Shown here: piece by piece, positions 1 through 9,353 of the stretch | Numbering within the stretch: the first letter of the stretch is position 1 | Layout of the letters: every line of letters starts with the position of its first letter | Made by a program: the position numbers and the translations under genes | The notes under the pieces: model-generated | Seen by the model: the letters and a program-made list of their open reading frames with translations, nothing else | What the model was told of the DNA's origin: nothing | Databases searched by the model: none | Assembly (NCBI GenBank): GCA_024663395.1 | Contig: JANFAH010000006.1 | Coordinates: 2,666,001-2,730,000, forward strand | Origin: Pisolithus tinctorius | Lineage: Eukaryota; Basidiomycota; Agaricomycetes; Boletales; Pisolithaceae | Direction: 5' to 3' | Length of the DNA stretch: 64,000 nt

Positions 1-639
1 GCCTCCCAGACCAAGGTCTGCCCAGGGACATCTGGTCATCTCCCAGGGCTATGCATATTTTTAGGCCCTGGGACAGATGGGATTTCCCACATAGCCATCC
101 ATTCAAATGCAATTATTTGGGATGTCCCAAGACTGCCTTGGGTGGCAGGGGTCCCTACTCCTGAAAGTGCAGCTTATATTAGCATTGAAATAGCTGCAGA
201 AATCCTAGCTCCCTTGCTCCTCTGACAGGTTTAATCCACAAAGTATCCTTCAACCTATACATCCTCTCCCATCCTACCATGCATAGTAGTATACAATAGT
301 ACTTTTCATGTACATCTTTGCAATGTTGATTCTGCTGTATTGGGACATCTCACTAGTTGCCAGTGGGATGACCCACCTGGGCCTCCACATTTGCCATGAA
401 AATTGCAAAAATAAATTCAAGCAATTTGTACTGTATGAAGGAAGAAGTAAATGGTTTTTGAACACTTGTGTGACAAGCCAATATCTCAAAGTCCCCCACA
501 TAGAACATGGTGTTGGTCACCTTTTGCAACACCATCTGCAGAGGGCAGAATGTCCCAGATGAGCCTCTGAGGTTGTCATGGGGCATTGTGCTGGTCTGCA
601 AAGGTATCTTAGGAGGATGTGCCATCATAGCCCCTGAGG

Positions 640-1035
640 CTGGGATGGGACATCCCACTGACTTTCATAAGGGGGACTTGGGATGTCCCACAGCAGCCTA
701 TGAGGCTACTTTTGGGACATCCCCACCCTCCCCTTTGCCAACCAGTGGGATGTCCCACAACAGCCTCTAAGGCTACATTGGGACATCCCACTGTTCCCTC
801 TGCTTGGCAGAGGGATGTCCCACAACAGCCTCTAAGGCTATGTTGGGATGTCCCACCCTCCCCTTTGGCAAGCAGTGGGATGTCCCACAACAGCCTCTAA
901 GCCTACATTGGGACATCCCACCCTCCCCTTTGCCAACCAGTGGGATGTCCCACAACAGCCTCTAAGGCTATATTGGGACATCCCACCCCCCCTCTGGCAA
1001 CCAGAGGGATGTCCCAAGGCAGCCTCTAAGGTGTT
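640..1035. repeat. ~65-bp tandem array built from nested palindromes
   Basis: About six units of 64-66 bp. Each unit has TGGGACATCCCA, a pyrimidine-rich stretch, a short CAACCAG-type segment, TGGGATGTCCCA and AGCCTCTAAGGCT. The first and third of these are near-perfect palindromes, and the two 12-mers are reverse complements of each other, so every unit can fold within itself and with its neighbours. A second array lies at 1585-1885 and an inverted one at 3620-4020. Confidence 0.85.
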
Positions 1036-1087
1036 GAAGTAGTAATCTGCACTAATCCTATCAAGCACCATAGAGAATCCAATGCAA

Positions 1088-1150
1088 GGTAGCTCCATGG
1101 GTCAGAGCAGCTGCTTGACACTGAGAGGGCCCTGGCTCAATGCTAGCTCT
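1088..1150 (+). other. tRNA-like (pol III) segment, SINE-head-like
   Basis: The segment starts GGTAGCTCCATGGGTCAGAG, which resembles a tRNA D-arm and box A. It ends with CTGGCTCAATGCTAG at 1132-1146, which folds as a T-arm and approximates box B (GGTTCRANYCC). The acceptor stem is not convincing, so a tRNA-derived repeat head is more likely than a working tRNA gene. The same sequence occurs inverted at 3496-3556. Confidence 0.5.
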
Positions 1151-1502
1151 GGTCACATTTCCATCAGGTTAGGAGCTGCAGCTGGAACCCATGCATGCTC
1201 AGTACAATGGGTCATGCAGCATCCTTAGTAAGTCCAGATCATGTGAGTTACATGGACACAAGGTGACTGATAGTAGGCCTCCTGGAACACAGCAGTAAAT
1301 CCTGATCCATCACATGACACAAGGTCAAAGGCAATCAGACCATTTGCATGACCCTAGGGGGTGTGCACTGTTTTTGCACTGCAAAAGTGGCCAGATGAAG
1401 GGACCACATTGGAGATGGTGCATTCTGTGCATTAACTTCATGGAATTTGTTCCCACAGTGCTAGTCTAAGCCCCCAAGCTACTGACACTAGTACCCAGAC
1501 CA

Positions 1503-1562
1503 TATGGCTCAGTGGTTGGAGCACCTGGTAAACACCTGGGAGGTCACTGGTTCAATCTTAGG
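1503..1562 (+). other. tRNA-like segment with pol III box A and box B
   Basis: TGGCTCAGTGG at 1505-1515 fits the box A consensus TRGCNNAGYNGG. GGTTCAATCTT at 1549-1559 fits box B apart from two C-to-T changes. The 44-bp start-to-start spacing is normal for a tRNA-type internal promoter. The inverted copy is at 3083-3137. This looks like the head of a tRNA-derived SINE captured in the foldback arms. Confidence 0.55.
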
Positions 1563-1584
1563 ACTGGTCACATTTTTCCTCATA

Positions 1585-1885
1585 AGGCTACTTTGGGACA
1601 TCCCTCCCCCCCTCTGGCAAGCAGTGGGATGTCCCACAACAGCCTCTAAAGCTACATTGGGACATCCCTCCCCCCCATCTGGCGAGTAGTGGGATGTCCC
1701 ACAATAGCCTCTAGGGCTACATTGGGACATCCCTCCCCCCCTCTGGCAAGCAGTGGGATGTCCCATGACAGCCTCTAAAGCTACATTGGGACATCCCACC
1801 CTCCCCTTTGCCAACCAGTGGATGTCCCACAACAGCCTCTAAGGCTAAGTTGGGACATCCCACCCCCCTGTCTGGCAAGATGTCC
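1585..1885. repeat. Second ~65-bp palindromic array (spacer side of left arm)
   Basis: Four to five units of the same TGGGACATCCC / GGGATGTCCCA pattern as the outer array. This inner array has no counterpart next to the right arm, so it was gained on the left or lost on the right after the arms formed. Confidence 0.8.
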
Positions 1886-2064
1886 CACAACACCCTCTAC
1901 ATAACACAAGGCCAAAATGCTATCAGATCATTTGCATGACCATAGGAGGCATGCACCCTTGTTGCACTCCAAAAATTCCCAGATTGAAGGACCATGTTGG
2001 AAATGGTGTATTCTGTGCACTGCACTCCACATAGTCTTGTTCTCACATCACTGGTTTATGCCCC

Positions 2065-2135
2065 ATGCTAGTGGAGAATCTCCAAGTGAGTTGGGAGAAT
2101 CTCCAAGCAGGTATAGGAATCTCCATCTAACTGTG
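2065..2135. repeat. Short palindromic repeats GGAGAATCTCC
   Basis: GGAGAATCTCCA occurs at about 2074 and in near-identical form shortly after, with a third degenerate copy (GGAATCTCCA). Each is an 11-bp palindrome, separated by ~20 bp. Function unknown. Confidence 0.5.
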
Positions 2136-2427
2136 GAGAAGTGACATTTAGCATAAACAATTGTGTTTTTCAAGTATTTTGTGTTTTTCTCATGCAAAAT
2201 TCCGCTTTCTGATAAGATAAGCATATGGTCATGATTGTACAATCAGGGGCTACAACTTTTATTATGATGACCTCACTCCATTTACACTTCCTGGGGTGGT
2301 AATGCAGTACCAGTACTGGCTATAGTAGTTATTAGCATTGTGTAGTGTAGGCTGCACTACACGTTGGTAGTGCGCATTTTTGACTACCATTGACTACAAG
2401 AAGTGTAGCATTGAGTGGTAGTGGTCA

Positions 2428-2715
2428 AGTCACATGACAAAGGATCACATGACCTATTATGTAATGGTCCACATGCCCCGGTGTGGTCTGAATGCAACGC
2501 CAACCTGATCACGTGACTATCACTGCCCACGGTCCCGTGACCTGGGATCACATGACAGAGTGTCTCGGAGCAGGGTGGTTGTTCGGTCATGTGATCAGTT
2601 GCCTCGGGTGGCCAGAAAGGTTTGTCACGTGATCTAATTAGTCACGTGTAGGCACAAACCCTGTGTCATGTGACTAAAGTTACCTCATGTTCGACACTGT
2701 GAACCTGGCACGTGA
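2428..2715. promoter_or_regulatory. Cluster of ten CACGTG/CACATG palindromic motifs
   Basis: Within about 290 bp there are some ten variants of the decamer RTCAYRTGAY, such as GTCACATGAC, ATCACGTGAC, GTCATGTGAT, GTCACGTGAT and GGCACGTGAC. CACGTG is the E-box bound by fungal bHLH factors. CACATG forms are one CpG transition away from it, so the array may once have been uniform. There is no gene beside it, and it may be just a repeat. Confidence 0.5.
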
Positions 2716-2814
2716 CTAAACTGCCCCTGAATGCATGCTGTTCCAGGCTGTGGCTGTGCTACAACATCAATCATGTTATTGCTCATTCATTCCTGGGTGG
2801 AATGGTCTGAATGA

Positions 2815-3057
2815 GGTGTGACATGGTGGGGCATTCTCCAACAGATTGGCACCATGTGCCTTGCAGTAGCACCATCTCAAAGGCTCAGAAATGCAAATGG
2901 GCACATCTGAACACCAAATCTACTAGTGATTTATAGCTTTGTGATGAGCATTACGAAGTCTACCATTGGACCATGTTGCATTTCTGTCACTTTGAGGGAA
3001 TGCAACTGCAAGGCACATGGTGCCAATCTGTTGGAGAATGCCCCACCATGTCACACC
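2815..3057. mobile_element. 243-bp MITE-like element with ~52-bp terminal inverted repeats
   Basis: The left end GGTGTGACATGGTGGGGCAT is repeated inverted at the right end, and the match covers about 52 bp on each side (2815-2866 and 3006-3057). The ~140-bp middle is non-coding. It abuts the right foldback arm directly. No clear target duplication was seen. Confidence 0.65.
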
Positions 3058-4664
3058 TTATGAGGAAAATGTGACCAGTCCTAAGATTGAACCAGTGACC
3101 TCCCAGGTGTTTACCAGGTGCTCCAACCACTGAGCCATATGGTCTGGGTACTAGTGTCAGTAGCTTGGGGGCTTAGACTAGCACTGTGGGAACAAATCTC
3201 CATGAAGTTAATGCACAGAATGCACCATCTCCAATGTGGTCCCTTCATCTGGCCACTTTTGCAGTGCAAAAACAGTGCACACCCCCTAGGGTCATGCAAA
3301 TGGTCTGATTGCCTTTTGACCTTGTGTCATGTGATGGATCAGGATTTACTGCTGTGTTTCCAGGAGGCCTACTATCAGTCACCTTGTGTCCATGTAACTC
3401 ACATGATCTGGACTTACTAAGGATGCTGCATGACCCATTGTACTGAGCATGCATGGGTTCCAGCTGCAGCTCCTAACCTGATGGAAATGTGACCAGAGCT
3501 AGCATTGAGCCAGGGCCCTCTCAGTGTCAAGCAGCTGCTCTGACCATGGAGCTACCTTGCATTGGATTCTCTATGGTGCTTGTAGGATTAGTGCAGATTA
3601 CTACTTCAACACCTTAGAGGCTGCCTTGGGACATCCCTCTGGTTGCCAGAGGGGGGGTGGGATGTCCCAATATAGCCTTAGAGGCTGTTGTGGGACATCC
3701 CACTGGTTGGCAAAGGGGAGGGTGGGATGTCCCAATGTAGGCTTAGAGGCTGTTGTGGGACATCCCACTGCTTGCCAAAGGGGAGGGTGGGACATCCCAA
3801 CATAGCCTTAGAGGCCTGTTGTGGGACATCCCTCTGCCAAGCAGAGGGAACAGTGGGATGTCCCAATGTAGCCTTAGAGGCTGTTGTGGGACATCCCACT
3901 GGTTGGCAAAGGGGAGGGTGGGATGTCCCAAAGTAGCCTCATAGGCTGCTGTGGGACATCCCAAGTCCCCTTATGAAAGTCAGTGGGATGTCCCATCCCA
4001 GCCTCAGGGGGCTATGATGGCACATCCTCCTAAGATACCTTTGCAGACCAGCACAATGCCCCATGACAACCTCAGAGGCTCATCTGGGACATTCTGCCCT
4101 CTGCAGATGGTGTTGCAAAGGTGACCAACACCATGTTCTATGTGGGGGACTTTGAGATATTGGCTTGTCACACAAGTGTTCAGAAACCATTTACTTCTTC
4201 CTCCATACGGTACAAATTGCTTGAAGTATAGACACAAATTGATTGAATTTATTATTGCAATTTTCATGGCAAATGTGGAGGCCCAGGTGGGTCATCCCCC
4301 TGGCAACTAGTGAGATGTCCCAATACAGCAGAATCAACATTGCAAAGATGTATATGAAAAGTGCTATTGTATACTACTATGCATGGTGGGATGGGAGGGG
4401 ATGTATAGGTCAAAGGATACTTTGTGGATTAAACCTGTCAGAGGAGCAAGGGGGCTAGGATTTCTGCAGCTATTTCAATGCTAATATATGCTGCACTTTC
4501 AGGAGTAGGGACCCCTGCCACCCAAGGCAGTCTTGGGACATCCCAAATAATTGCATTTGAATGGATGGCTATGTGGGAAATCCCACCTGTCCCAGGGCCT
4601 AAAAATCTGCATAGCCCTGGGACCATGACCAGATGTCCCTGGGCAGACCTTGGTCTGGGAGGCT
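3055..4664 (-). repeat. Right arm of foldback inverted repeat
   Basis: Reverse-complement counterpart of 1-1592. It contains inverted pol III boxes (box B 3083-3093, box A 3127-3137), the inverted tRNA-like segment 3496-3556 and the inverted ~65-bp palindrome array (about 3620-4020). Confidence 0.85.
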
Positions 4665-4741
4665 ATTAGGCTGGATGGTTTGGAGAAACTATTCAGCCTA
4701 AATGCTTATGAAAATGGTTACCTGAAGTGCTTTGCAGTGTC

Positions 4742-5152
4742 TGTCATTTTGGTTAAGTCCTGTCCCTGGTCCTGTCCCCGGTCCACCTGTCCCAGTCTCC
4801 GCTCCCTTAGTCATACGTTAGTAATCCTTGTCTTACCAATCGTCTTAGCAATCCTTGCGAGACCCCGCATTACCAGTCCCTGTACTATAGTTGTTTCTCG
4901 TATATAAGCTCGTAGATACTCGGCCTGTAGACCTCAGTCTGAAATCAACCAAGTTACCCCTGATAACCCCATCTCGGCCTCGAACTCGGACTGGGACCCA
5001 CACAAGGGAATAGCGCTGTACTCTCAGTCGCTAAGGTCCAACCAGTCCAATCCTTCTGTACTCTCGTCTCTCCTCTTGATCCCGACCCTTCGGCGTTGCG
5101 CCCTCTTCGGTCTCCGGTCCGGACTCAACCTGGACAATCCCCGTACTTGACA
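4742..5152 (+). mobile_element. 411-bp LTR, CpG-rich (orphan)
   Basis: The segment begins TGTCATTTTGG and ends GTACTTGACA, the same terminal pattern (TGTCA...TTGACA) as the F-type LTRs farther on, but the body is different. A TATA-like TATATAAG lies at 4901-4908. It is unusual here in keeping many CpG dinucleotides, which argues for a young insertion. The right flank enters gypsy RNase H sequence immediately; the left flank is unrelated, and no matching target duplication is visible. Confidence 0.6.
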
Positions 5153-5626
5153 TGGACCACAAAAACCTTGAGTATTTCTCCACCTCTAAGGTCCTCACTT
5201 GTTGACAGGCCTGCTAGTTGGAGTACCTTTCCCAGTTTAACCTTTCCATCCACTTTTGACCTGGCTGCCTAGGAGCCAAACCTGACACACTTATGCAATG
5301 TTGGGACATCTACCCAAAAGGGGGGGATAGGGACTATGCACAGGTAAATCCTCACAATCTCCACCCAATGTTTACACAGGAGCAACTCATGTCATCCCTC
5401 CATACCACTACCCTCATGGCACCTGTGCTCTGTGCTGCCATGGTCCTTGATGCTGAGTGCTTGCATGCTGACATCATCTCTGCCTTACCCTCTGACCCTG
5501 TCTCTGCCAGCCATCTCCCAACTCCATCTAAGCCTCAGTGGTCCCTGGACCTCTGACAGTCTACTCCACCTTGACAGTTGCATCTTTGTCCCTGACATTG
5601 GTGACCTCCACCTCTGAGTGCTTCAG
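5153..5626 (+). pseudogene. Gypsy pol fragment: RNase H end and integrase N-terminal linker
   Basis: Starts at the RNase H motif [10 protein letters not shown] and runs through the WDIYPKGGD linker (from about 5293) typical of Tf1/sushi-type chromoviruses, to the point where LTR A interrupts. A frameshift near 5550 separates it from the following coding part. It matches the copies at 55733-56190 (plus) and 44400-44880 (minus). Confidence 0.8.
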
Positions 5627-6086
5627 TGTGAGTCAAAGTGGGGTTCAGTGGTGGAAACCAACCAAAACCAACACAAAAGACAATGAAAGCAAGTGGTGGT
5701 GTGCCTATGCAGTACCTAGATGGTGGAACCTGTTCTTTGGGATGGCTTTTGCGAACTACAACACTCAAAGATGAGTGCTGAGGGTTGGGGGTGCTCCGGA
5801 CGAAGAAGGAGCAGGAATGCGAGAGGAAGCGATGGGGTAGACTGCTGTCAGCCTACAGAAGGATGGATGACAACTTAATTCGATGCTCTGAGCTGCACTG
5901 AGCTCAGGGAGGACTTGGAGTGAAGTAGATTGATGATAGACGATAATAAGCGAAGTAGACGATAGTTAGACCCTTAATAAAGTCTCAACTATCGAAGCTG
6001 CTGAATGATTTTCTGAATGATAACAAAATGCGAGCAAGAGGGGCTCTCTGATGTCTTCTTTTTTTTTTTGCTACCTAAGTACAGTG

Positions 6087-6095
6087 ATTTATATA
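6087..6095 (-). promoter_or_regulatory. TATA box of LTR A
   Basis: The minus strand reads TATATAAAT inside a conserved block with CTGTA before and CACTGTACTTAG after it. The same block is found in LTRs B, C, D and E (TATA at 50391-50399 in E). About ten CTTACCAAT-type motifs lie within 200 bp upstream (6110-6300). Confidence 0.6.
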
Positions 6096-6587
6096 CAGTA
6101 CAGGGGCATTGCCTATGGAAAACAAGGTGCAAACACTTGGTAAGTGATTGGTAACTGATGAGTAAGGAATGTAAGCAGTGGGTAATCGTCTTAGAAAGCA
6201 TTGGTGAGCATTGGTAAGGATAAGTAAGCCAAAAAGCGAAGAATCAGTAAGCAAGGGCAAAAGATTGGTAAGTATTGGCAACAGGTGAGTCGAAGACAGT
6301 CAGAATGTCAAAGTATGAGTCAAGTAATGTCAGAAACTGGGAAAGCGCACTGGAATCGCATTAGGGGGAGGCTGTGCATGTCACATCTTGAAGAGATCGT
6401 TTCTGGGCCAAAGTGGGATGACAGAGAGGCAGCACTGATCTGATGCCGACATAGTACATCCAAAAGCGGACAGGGTGAGTCAGATGTCAACAGGGGTCAA
6501 GCTTTGGGGGTCTGTGGGGTGACAGGAGCATAAGGGATCACAACTTTCCCCCCCTTACTGTCCTCTCAGTGAAGCAAATAAAAAACT

Positions 6588-7394
6588 TCATGAATGAGGC
6601 TCTGTTGGAAGAGAGGATGAAGGGGGAGCGTCTTCTGCTGTATCTTGCAATAAGGAGGCAAGATGTGCATCATACTCGTCATGGATGTGATCAGGGAGAG
6701 TGGAGAACAGTAGATTATACTGTAGCTGTTGCAATTTTGGAAGAACAACGGACGAGACTGGTATGAAGACGTTGTAGGGAGCAGGGAGGAAGGATCCATA
6801 TGCTTCTTGGACTGGAGAGACTGAAATGACCACATAAGACCTTTCCAAGTGAATGACAGACCTGAGGCGACCAAAGAATGTCCTCCTAGAGGTCATACTG
6901 ACAAAAAGAACGCGCTGTCCAAGCTGGATGGGCTGAGAGGGGGCAGACGAGGATGGGATGTACCAGGATGCTTCAGGATGGAAGCTAGTAGGAACTCCTG
7001 GTAGATATACATAGCCATGGTCCCTAGCAAAGGGGACAAGCGAAATGCTTGATGTGGAGGTGGCCATATCAGAAGAATTAGTGAAATGAGCGTCTTTTGG
7101 AGGGAGTGCTGTAGAAATGTGTGGAGTGCGCAAATCCTTTCCAATTTTGGAAGGTAGGATCGCGTGGCTGAGCACTACAAGCGAGTGTGGGAATGATTTC
7201 GGTGTCTGCAGAATTGGCGGAGATATGTCGAAAACTGGAATGCCATACACGGGCGCTTTAAGAACTTTATTGGTGCTTAACTCGCTTCCTCCTTTTTCTT
7301 TGGCATTGGCAACTCGTTCTTGTGCAAGGGATGACTGCCGACATTTCTGGCCGTCCTTCTTCGCATGAGGGCTATGGTCTTCATCTCCATTCAT
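6588..7394 (-). CDS. Uncharacterised 268-aa protein encoded in U3 of LTR A
   Basis: This is the only intact member of a frame found in all five LTRs of this family. It starts with an ATG about 46 bp inside the LTR and ends well before the TATA box, so it lies wholly within U3. The N-terminal ~45 residues are charged (MNGDEDHSPHAKKDG). The middle is rich in Ser and Pro. The best conserved block, about residues 165-230, contains VLFVSMTSRRTFFGRLRSV and the stretch SPVQEAYGSFLPAP. The C-terminus is Ser/Pro/Glu-rich. I recognise no domain, signal peptide or membrane segment. Parallel retention across copies suggests that it was under selection when the family was active. It could be a captured host gene or an accessory retroelement protein; its function is unknown. 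Confidence 0.55.
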   Translation of the reverse strand: MNGDEDHSPHAKKDGQKCRQSSLAQERVANAKEKGGSELSTNKVLKAPVYGIPVFDISPPILQTPKSFPHSLVVLSHAILPSKIGKDLRTPHISTALPPKDAHFTNSSDMATSTSSISLVPFARDHGYVYLPGVPTSFHPEASWYIPSSSAPSQPIQLGQRVLFVSMTSRRTFFGRLRSVIHLERSYVVISVSPVQEAYGSFLPAPYNVFIPVSSVVLPKLQQLQYNLLFSTLPDHIHDEYDAHLASLLQDTAEDAPPSSSLPTEPHS

Positions 7395-7444
7395 CAGCTA
7401 CATCCATGTCCACCTCACCAAACACCTTTGGTGTGTGACATCGG

Positions 7445-9308
7445 TGTGAGTCAAAGTGTGGAATGCTGGTGAAAACCAAACAAATCCAACACAAAAGACA
7501 AATATGTGCAAGTGGTGGTTTACCTCTGCGGAACCTGGAGGGCAGAGAAACCTAAAGTGGGGAAGACTTCAAGTGGAGGTGCTCCTGGTGCAAGTCGATG
7601 ACGAGTTACGCAGGAGAGGATGAATGAACACTGATTGAGAAGGGGATGCTGAACAGAGCAGGGGTGTTCAGCCGAAAGGACTTGGGAGTAATGGACTTTC
7701 GATAGAATATGCTCCTGGCGCAAGTCGATGACGAGTTACGCAGGAGTGGAAGAATGACTAGACAAGAGGTTGCTGACTAAGCACAGATGATACTGCTGAA
7801 GATGAATAGAAGTAGATAGACCCTTGATGGAGCCTCAACTACCAATGATATGAAGGAAGACAGATAGACTCTTCCGAATGAGCCTCAACTGTCGATGACG
7901 AGATATGCTGAGCTGAGCTGACTTCTGAGTGACTTCTTGATTGCTTCTCGATTGATTGTGGGTAGCTAAGTACATGGGGGTTTATATACTGTGGGGGGAG
8001 CACAGCTTGTGACAAACAAGGCACAAACACTTGGTAAGTAATGAGTAAGGACTGAGTAATCATGATGAGTAAGCGAGAAATGAAAAGTAAGCAAGCAAAG
8101 AGGATTGGTAAGTATTGGCAATGAACGAGTCAAGGATAGTCAAAATATCACAGAATGAGTCAAATAGAGTCAGAAACTGAGTAAGCGCACTGATATCACA
8201 TTAGGGGGTGGCGATGCAAGTCAGATCTTGGCGGAGACATCTCTAGATCCAAAGATGGCATGACAGATGGACGGTGTTTCCAGATAGGGAAGTATTAATT
8301 CCAGAATTGAAGGGCATGAGTCAGGCGTCAAAGGGGGCTAGGGCATTGGGGGTCTGTGGGGCAATGAGAGCATACGTGATCGCGTCTCCCACCCTTTCAT
8401 CCTCTCAGCGAAGTTAACAAAAACTTCATGGACGGGGCTCTGATGGAGGAGGAGGGGAAGGGGGGATGTCTTCTGCTGGATCTTGCAGTAGGAAGGCAAG
8501 ATGCATGTCATACTCGTCATGAATGCGATCAGGGAGGCTGGAGGACAGTAGATTATACTGCAGCTGTCGCAATGTGGGAAGAATGATGGACAAGATTGGA
8601 ATAAAGACGGTGCAGGGAGCAGGGAGGAACGATCCATATGCTTCATCAAGAGGGGAGACTGATACGACCACATAAGACCTTTCCAACCAAGTGACAGACC
8701 TGAGGCGACCAAAGAACGTCCTTCTGGAAGTCATACTGACAAGGAGAACACGCTGACCAAGCTGCATGGGATGGGACGGGGCTGACAATGATGGGATGAA
8801 CCAGGGGGCTTCAGGATGGAAGCTAGTGGGAATGCCTGGCAGATATACGTAGCCATTGTCTCGGGCAACTGAAACAAGCGAGATGATTGACAAAGAGGTG
8901 GCCATGACTGATGGACTTAGCGAAATGAGCGTCTGATGGATGGAGTGCTGTAGAAACGCGTAGGGTGCGAGGATCCTCTCCAAATTTGGAAGGAAGAATC
9001 GTGGGGCTGAGCACTTTAAGCGAGCATGCGAACCGAGTTGACATCTTTGGAAATGGTGGAGATATGACGAAAACCGGAATGCCGTACACAGGTGCTAAAA
9101 ACTTTTAATGTGCGCTTAACTTGCTTCCTCTTTTCTCTTTAGCACTGACGACTCGATCTTGTGCGAAGGATGACTGTTCACGTCCAACAGTCTTTCTACA
9201 CATGAGGCCTTTAGTCTTCATCTGCATGCTTGGGCATTGTGCGCAACTCGTCAATGAGTTAGGCAGAGTCAGCTGTAACCATGTCCACAACACCTTTGGT
9301 GTGTGACA
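7445..9308 (-). mobile_element. LTR B (1,864 bp), same family as A
   Basis: The ends are the same as in A. It is separated from A by only the four bases TCGG and is followed by TCGG again (9309-9312). It shares indels with copy C and differs more from A, so A and B are separate insertions at one site. The U3 frame is broken. Confidence 0.75.
8426..9228 (-). pseudogene. Broken U3 protein frame of LTR B
   Basis: Two overlapping frames (8823-9089 and 8426-8983) together cover most of the protein encoded by LTR A, with conserved blocks such as VLLVSMTSRRTFFGRLRSV and DEAYGSFLPAP. A frameshift near 8900 breaks it. The N-terminus differs and starts MQMKTKGLM near 9228. Confidence 0.65.
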
Positions 9309-9353
9309 TCGGTTCAAACATGAGCATCCTCTAGCAGGCCATTTCAGGCAAAG

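Larger units (their letters stand above)
1..1592 (+). repeat. Left arm of foldback inverted repeat
   Basis: It pairs with 3055-4664 on the opposite strand. From outside inward it contains a non-repetitive 600-bp end, a ~65-bp palindromic tandem array (about 640-1035), a tRNA-like segment (1088-1150), unique sequence, and a second tRNA-like segment (1503-1562). Confidence 0.85.
1..4664. mobile_element. Foldback element with ~1.6-kb inverted arms (left end at or beyond window edge)
   Basis: The first bases of the window are the reverse complement of the bases ending at 4664, and the match continues inward to about 1592 on the left and 3055 on the right. The arms differ by small indels and scattered transitions. 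The 1.46-kb spacer holds an extra palindrome array, a second copy of part of the arm (1890-2050 resembles 1318-1465), a cluster of CACGTG-like motifs and a small MITE. No transposase frame was seen. The open frames in the arms read through short tandem repeats and are not credible genes. Because the left end coincides with the window edge, target duplications cannot be checked. It could be a foldback transposon or an inverted duplication of a repeat block. Confidence 0.8.
5627..7440 (-). mobile_element. LTR A (1,814 bp), family with protein frame in U3
   Basis: Read on the minus strand it begins TGTCACACACCAAAGG and ends GACTCACA, so it has TG...CA ends. It is flanked by TCAG (5623-5626) and TCGG (7441-7444), a 4-bp target duplication differing at one CpG-derived site. 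A TATA box near 6087-6095 (minus sense TATATAAAT) is preceded by many CTTACCAAT-like motifs, so 5' of it is U3 and 3' of it is R-U5. Copies B, C, D and E are homologous. No internal region or second LTR of the same age is present, so it is a solo LTR. Confidence 0.75.

Noticed and set aside
640..1100. Repeat-rich open frames with GHPT/WDVPQQPL or GMSQ/LRGCCGTS repeats (also 1504-1832 and 3524-3964) as repetitive proteins
   Set aside because: They are translations of the 65-bp palindromic DNA repeat, open in several frames on both strands, with no start or context of a gene.
640..1885. The regular palindromic arrays as a CRISPR array
   Set aside because: The sequence is eukaryotic. Units are contiguous and lack unique spacers between conserved repeats, and there are no cas genes.
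2384..2590. 68-codon minus-strand frame in the E-box cluster
   Set aside because: His/Asp/Val repeats come from the TCACGTGA motif; there is no gene context.
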